DNA of 9,487 bases from Phycisphaerae bacterium (lineage in GTDB: Bacteria > Planctomycetota > Phycisphaerae > Phycisphaerales > Phycisphaeraceae): contig NZCH01000090.1 in assembly GCA_002688155.1 (NCBI GenBank), forward strand, positions 1 to 9,487, given 5' to 3'. Numbering within the stretch: position 1 is the stretch's first letter; each line of letters begins with the position of its first letter. The notes beneath the pieces are model-generated. The model ran no database searches and was not told where the DNA came from. It saw only the letters and a list, made by a program, of their open reading frames with translations. A program made the translations under genes and the position numbers. Positions 6,385 to 9,487 of the stretch are shown here, one piece after another.

Positions 6385-7890
6385 CTAAAACTCGCTCACG
6401 GGCAATTGGTTGACGGACCCGGTGATTTGCGCATTGGGTGGCCGCAGCGTACCTGTCGGGCCACGTCCTTGAGTGATCGCGTCGATGATCGCAGCCAGGT
6501 CGTCCGGTACGGGAATCGGTTCGTTGGCAAGCTGACCCGTTGGGCGCTTGCGAGGCGCGTTGTCCTGCAGGGCTTTCATTTCGACCCCCGTGTGATACTG
6601 CACCGTCGCGTCGGGATCCTTAAGTTCGTGACCGGTAAGGATACACACGACGGTGTCATCCTTTCCAATTAAACCTTCTTCAGCCAGCACGTGCGCGCCC
6701 GCAACGGAGGCGGCACTTGCGGGTTCGCAGCCAAATCCGTACCGGCCGACCATCGCCTTGTGTTCGAGGATCGTGTCATCGTCAACCTGGCGCACCACGC
6801 CGTCCATAATGTCAAGCGAACGCAGCGCCTTGGCCAGGTTGACCGGCCGACCGATTTCGATCGCACTGGCGATCGTGTTTGCGCACACGTCTGCGTCGGC
6901 GAGCTGAGTGTAGTAACTCGTGACCGCATCGCGATCGTATCGCCCGCCGTTCCAGCGCAGGCCTCGGTTGGTATACAACTCGTGCAATGGGTTGGCGCCC
7001 GCCGCCTGTATGACGGCCAGCCGAGGCACGTGATCGACCAGACCCAGTTCACGCAACTCTGCGAACGCCTTGCCGAACGCCGAGCAGTTACCCAGATTCC
7101 CACCTGGCACAATGATCCAATCCGGCGGCTGCCAGTCGAGCGCTTCGAGAACGCGGTACATGATCGCCTTTTGCCCTTCGATGCGAAACGGATTGACCGA
7201 GTTCATGAGGTAAATGCCAAGCTCGGGCGATTCAGTAGCGACCTGACGGACACGGCGCAGGCACGCGTCGAAGTCGCCCTGAATCTGCAGCGTCCGCGCG
7301 CCGTAGTCTAGCGCCTGGCTGAGTTTGCCATACGATATTTTTCCTGACCCGATGAACACGACGCCGGGAATTTCCGACAGCGACGCGAACATAGCCAGCG
7401 ACGCGCTGGTGTTGCCGGTCGACGCGCAAGCGACGCGCGTCGCGCCGACCATATGCGCGTGGGTGAACGCCGCCGCCATGCCGTTGTCCTTGAACGACCC
7501 CGACGGGTTCAGACCTTCGTATTGCAGGAACAGTTTGCCGGGTGTCAGACCGACCTTTGGCGCCAGCAGCCGCGCGTCCTGCAGGTTGGTGCGCCCTTCG
7601 CCGATCGTGACGATCTGTCTCACGTCGCGATAAAACGGCATCAACTCGCGAAATCGCCAGACGCCCGAGAAATCCAGCATGCTGTCGAGTGATTCGCCCT
7701 TGGTCGCCCACCGCGGTTCAAAGAAGCCCATCGACGACGGCGCGTCAAGGCGCGACCAGTCGTATCGGATATCCAAGAGCGACTGTCGCCCGGCACTCGC
7801 GCACGCCGGACAGGCCACGTGGACTTCACCGACGTCAAACGTGGCGCCGCAATCGGGGTCGATGCACTGCTGGCAGGCATGGCTGGGCAC
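6385..7890 (-). CDS. thrC: Threonine synthase
   Basis: A 501-residue PLP enzyme that converts O-phosphohomoserine to threonine. An N-terminal zinc-ribbon-like part carries Cys9 and Cys14 (CIDPDC) and Cys27/Cys30 (CPAC). The fold-type II PLP core follows: IGEGRTNL (96-103), LQYEGLNPSGSFKDNGM (122-138) with the PLP lysine Lys134, CASTGNTSASLAMFA (155-169), SGKISYGKLSQALDYGA (182-198), MNSVNPFRIEGQK (229-241), VPGGNLGNCSAFGKA (261-275, phosphate loop) and VCILTGHELKDPDA (415-428). The open frame continues 124 codons further upstream, but that part is antisense to the amidotransferase gene. The GTG at 7890 is chosen because it gives MPSHACQQCIDPDCG, the expected zinc-ribbon beginning, and a -10-like GATAAT lies 9 bases before it; no Shine-Dalgarno sequence is present. 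The last 60 residues extend past the usual core. It is probably the first gene of a thrC-ribH transcript. Confidence 0.94.
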   Translation of the reverse strand: MPSHACQQCIDPDCGATFDVGEVHVACPACASAGRQSLLDIRYDWSRLDAPSSMGFFEPRWATKGESLDSMLDFSGVWRFRELMPFYRDVRQIVTIGEGRTNLQDARLLAPKVGLTPGKLFLQYEGLNPSGSFKDNGMAAAFTHAHMVGATRVACASTGNTSASLAMFASLSEIPGVVFIGSGKISYGKLSQALDYGARTLQIQGDFDACLRRVRQVATESPELGIYLMNSVNPFRIEGQKAIMYRVLEALDWQPPDWIIVPGGNLGNCSAFGKAFAELRELGLVDHVPRLAVIQAAGANPLHELYTNRGLRWNGGRYDRDAVTSYYTQLADADVCANTIASAIEIGRPVNLAKALRSLDIMDGVVRQVDDDTILEHKAMVGRYGFGCEPASAASVAGAHVLAEEGLIGKDDTVVCILTGHELKDPDATVQYHTGVEMKALQDNAPRKRPTGQLANEPIPVPDDLAAIIDAITQGRGPTGTLRPPNAQITGSVNQLPVSEF

Positions 7891-7899
7891 AGTACGGTG

Positions 7900-7905
7900 A
7901 TTATC
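7900..7905 (-). promoter_or_regulatory. Candidate -10 element of thrC (leaderless)
   Basis: On the - strand GATAAT (5 of 6 to TATAAT) ends 9 bases before the GTG start at 7890. Transcription would begin within about 0-3 bases of the start codon. Upstream TGTTCA at a 17-base spacing is only a poor -35 match. Confidence 0.45.
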
Positions 7906-7959
7906 GCCTATCGGCGGGTCCGTGAACAGTCGGCGTGCCGTGCGGCCACGCGTGACGGG

Positions 7960-7965
7960 TACAAT
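7960..7965 (+). promoter_or_regulatory. Candidate -10 element of the amidotransferase gene (leaderless)
   Basis: TACAAT (5 of 6 to TATAAT) ends 6 bases before the ATG at 7972, so transcription should start at or next to the ATG. No Shine-Dalgarno sequence and no convincing -35 hexamer are present. Together with the thrC element it makes the 81-base gap a compact divergent promoter. Confidence 0.5.
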
Positions 7966-7971
7966 GCCGCC

Positions 7972-8715
7972 ATGACCCGGCCGATGATCGGCATCACCGT
8001 CGACAACAAGGACAACACCGCCGAATCGGGCCAGTACGAGTCGGCGATCGCGTACAGCCGGGCGGTCGTGGGCACCGGCGGCGCAGCGGTGCTGTTGCCG
8101 CATGAAGCTGACGCTGTTGAACACTATGTTGCGCGGCTTGACGGGTTCGTGCTCACCGGCGGAACTGACCCGCGCACAGAGCCGTTCGGCGAGCCAACGC
8201 ATGTCAATGCCCGGCCGATGGACGCAAGGCGGCAGGCGTTCGAGTTGACGCTGCTGCAACATCTGGCGTCAGCGAGGCCGGACACACCGGTACTGGGGGT
8301 GTGTCTGGGCATGCAGTTGATGGCGCTGCACGCTGGCGGACGATTGCATCAGTACCTGCCCGACGTGCTGCAGGACGCGGCGGTGCATCAGGACAACCGC
8401 CTCCACGCGATCGAATGCGTCGCCGACGACTCGCTGGTCTGGGATCCTGTAGCGTCGGGAAATGTGCGTCCTCCGTTAACACACCAAGTGGTCTCATCCC
8501 ACCAGCAGGCGGTATCCGATCCCGCAACGATGCGCACCGTTGCCATGGCGCCCGATGGTGTGATTGAAGCGATCGACCTGCCGCCGTCGCAGCGCCGATT
8601 CTACGTTGGTGTCCAATGGCATCCGGAACGCATGGCGAATGGTGACGATACGTCTGCCCAGGTCAATCGGACTCTGTTTGATCGCTTTGTGGGCGCATGT
8701 CGACCTTCCACGTAA
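7972..8715 (+). CDS. Class I glutamine amidotransferase, peptidase C26 (gamma-glutamyl hydrolase / PuuD-like)
   Basis: A 247-residue cytosolic protein of usual length for the family. It starts MTRPMIGITVDNKD, has YESAIAYSRAVVGTGGAAVLLP (22-43), the LDGFVLTGGTDP segment (56-67) and the nucleophile elbow VLGVCLGMQLMALHAGG (107-123) with Cys111. VVSSHQQAV (173-181) and VQWHPERM (214-221), with His217 and Glu219, complete the catalytic triad. Relatives hydrolyse gamma-glutamyl bonds, for example gamma-glutamyl-GABA in putrescine breakdown, or folate polyglutamates. No polyamine or folate genes are nearby, so the substrate is open. The open frame reaches back to 7819, but the ATG at 7972 gives the family N-terminus and follows a -10 element. 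It is divergent from thrC, and its last 53 bases overlap the 3' end of lspA on the other strand. Confidence 0.9.
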   Translation: MTRPMIGITVDNKDNTAESGQYESAIAYSRAVVGTGGAAVLLPHEADAVEHYVARLDGFVLTGGTDPRTEPFGEPTHVNARPMDARRQAFELTLLQHLASARPDTPVLGVCLGMQLMALHAGGRLHQYLPDVLQDAAVHQDNRLHAIECVADDSLVWDPVASGNVRPPLTHQVVSSHQQAVSDPATMRTVAMAPDGVIEAIDLPPSQRRFYVGVQWHPERMANGDDTSAQVNRTLFDRFVGACRPST

Positions 8716-9247
8716 TGACGATGATCACGCCCACGCCGACCATCAGCGCCGCGTCCGCGATGTTGAACAGCCATGGCCACAACCCGGTGTCCGGCAGCAG
8801 CAGCAGCAGGTCGCGCACCGCGTTGAAGCGGATGCGGTCGTACAGGTTGCCCACCGCCCCACCGAGCACAAGCGCAAGACACACGTGAAACAGCATCGCG
8901 TCCGCACGGCTGCGCAAAAACACGCGCACAATCACCACAATTGCAATCAGACTCACGACGACAAATACGTACTGCCCGCCCCTGGCCAAACCAAATACTG
9001 CCCCGGTGTTCGTCGTCAGTTGCAGGCTCAGCACACCCGGAACGATCGGCATTGGTTCGTGGCCGGGTATGGCCCGGTGATCCGCCGCATTGGCACGGGT
9101 AAGTACGACCGGCACTCCGGCGACGTACCGAAACGCGAGCGACTTGCATACCAGGTCCCCCGCTGCCGTGAGGACGAGAACCGCGGCAAAGACAACGACG
9201 GCCGATCGATGCTTGCGCGCGGGAATGGAGGAAAGAGAATGTGTCAT
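8663..9247 (-). CDS. lspA: Lipoprotein signal peptidase (signal peptidase II)
   Basis: A 194-residue inner-membrane aspartyl protease that removes the signal peptide from lipidated prolipoproteins, such as the LysM lipoprotein in this window. Four hydrophobic segments are visible: about 15-30, 93-111, 118-134 and 166-180. Motifs are AAGDLVCKSLAF (28-39), LTTNTGAVFGLARGG (77-91), LGGAVGNLYDRIR (128-140), AVRDLL with Asp146 and FNIADA with Asp165. Asp146 and Asp165 are 19 residues apart, the same spacing as the catalytic pair of known LspA proteins. The usual GxVVDF reads NAVRDL here. The loop between helices 1 and 2 (about 45-75) is longer than in many homologues. The frame is open to 9466, but the ATG at 9247 gives the family-like N-terminus; no Shine-Dalgarno sequence is visible, and this start overlaps the stop of a short frame (ATGA). 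It lies downstream of a DksA-like gene. Confidence 0.93.
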   Translation of the reverse strand: MTHSLSSIPARKHRSAVVVFAAVLVLTAAGDLVCKSLAFRYVAGVPVVLTRANAADHRAIPGHEPMPIVPGVLSLQLTTNTGAVFGLARGGQYVFVVVSLIAIVVIVRVFLRSRADAMLFHVCLALVLGGAVGNLYDRIRFNAVRDLLLLLPDTGLWPWLFNIADAALMVGVGVIIVITWKVDMRPQSDQTESD

Positions 9248-9327
9248 TGCAGGATGGCGTATCGGTCGCAAGCGCCCGGAATCAAAAGGTCTCCGCTGAG
9301 AAACACACGCCGCAACAATGTACCCAT
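9244..9327 (-). CDS. Possible 27-residue reading frame coupled to lspA
   Basis: In the 110-base space between the DksA-like gene and lspA, an ATG at 9327 opens a 27-codon frame (MGTLLRRVFLSGDLLIPGAC then DRYAILQ). Its TGA overlaps the lspA ATG as ATGA, the arrangement of translationally coupled genes. No ribosome binding site is evident and I do not recognise the peptide. The frame is also open upstream to the TAG of the DksA-like gene, so it could instead be untranslated spacer. Confidence 0.25.
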   Translation of the reverse strand: MGTLLRRVFLSGDLLIPGACDRYAILQ

Positions 9328-9357
9328 ACCCGACACCGGACACCCGGATCCTGAAGA

Positions 9358-9487
9358 CTAGAGTTTTCCAAGGCGCTCGAGTTCGCGCACGGTTTCGATG
9401 GTGTATTTGGCCCAGGGCTTGGCGTCGAGGCGAGGTTTGCCGATTGGCGCGCCGGTGACCAGGCACACACCGTAAACGCTGTTATAA
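9358..9487 (-). CDS. DksA/TraR-family protein, C-terminal part (5' end outside window)
   Basis: The last 42 residues of a gene that continues past the right edge: YNSVYGVCLVTGAPIGKPRL, then DAKPWAKYTIETVRELERLG and a TAG at 9358-9360. The pattern YGVC-xxTG-xPI-xxxRL-xAxPWA-xY-xxE matches the C-terminal finger of DksA/TraR proteins, which bind the RNA polymerase secondary channel. Of the four zinc-binding cysteines of classic DksA only one (Cys8 of this fragment) remains; the others are replaced by Thr or similar, as in the zinc-free variants of this family. The coiled-coil part that reaches into RNA polymerase is not in the window, so its activity cannot be judged. It is on the same strand as lspA, 110 bases upstream of it, probably in one transcript. 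Confidence 0.8.
   Translation of the reverse strand, partial: YNSVYGVCLVTGAPIGKPRLDAKPWAKYTIETVRELERLGKL

Noticed and set aside
7891..8262. The thrC reading frame stays open for 124 more codons upstream
   Set aside because: This part is antisense to the amidotransferase gene, has no family similarity, and the zinc-ribbon N-terminus begins at 7890.
8564..9361. 265-codon + strand frame across lspA
   Set aside because: Antisense to lspA, rich in His, Asn and Arg, no family resemblance; the LspA motifs on the other strand are clear.

Overview
The window looks like a stretch of chromosome from a GC-rich bacterium, most likely a planctomycete (perhaps Phycisphaerae). This is inferred from the divergent, planctomycete-flavoured proteins: a threonine synthase with a CIDP-type zinc ribbon, a SSS symporter, a TIM-barrel aldolase next to a DeoR regulator, and a DksA-like gene next to lspA. 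Several starts have no Shine-Dalgarno sequence. No mobile element, CRISPR array, rRNA or tRNA gene was seen.

Left part (1-2165, + strand): the 3' end of an unrecognised gene is followed by a class I (Schiff-base) aldolase-like protein and a DeoR-family regulator, closely spaced as in an operon. This looks like the end of a carbohydrate-use operon. After a gap with a weak inverted repeat comes a small LysM lipoprotein (2388-2840) with its own strong ribosome binding site and a stem-loop behind it. A gap of about 410 bases with no convincing gene follows. Then come a FrcK/pantothenate-kinase-like P-loop kinase (3285-3971) and, after a second gap of 338 bases, a sodium:solute symporter of the SSS family (4310-5839). 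Aldolase, DeoR regulator, small-molecule kinase and symporter could together take up, phosphorylate and cleave a sugar or polyol; the substrate cannot be read from the sequence.

Middle part (5884-7890, - strand): thrC (threonine synthase) and ribH (lumazine synthase) lie 27 bases apart and probably form one transcript. It ends against the symporter, with a short GC hairpin between the convergent stops. The RibH keeps the canonical catalytic His segment but has an N-terminal motif that resembles the type II (RibH2) enzymes.

Right part (7972-9487): a class I glutamine amidotransferase of the peptidase C26 (PuuD-like) family is divergent from thrC. Each of the two genes has a good -10 hexamer immediately before its start codon, which suggests leaderless transcripts. 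The amidotransferase overlaps the 3' end of lspA (- strand) by 53 bases. lspA (signal peptidase II) lies downstream of a DksA/TraR-like gene that runs off the window. Its start overlaps the stop of a possible 27-codon reading frame.

No complete undescribed multi-gene system is evident. The most interesting items are the uncharacterised aldolase/regulator/kinase/symporter set, the leaderless promoter layout, and the mixed-type lumazine synthase.
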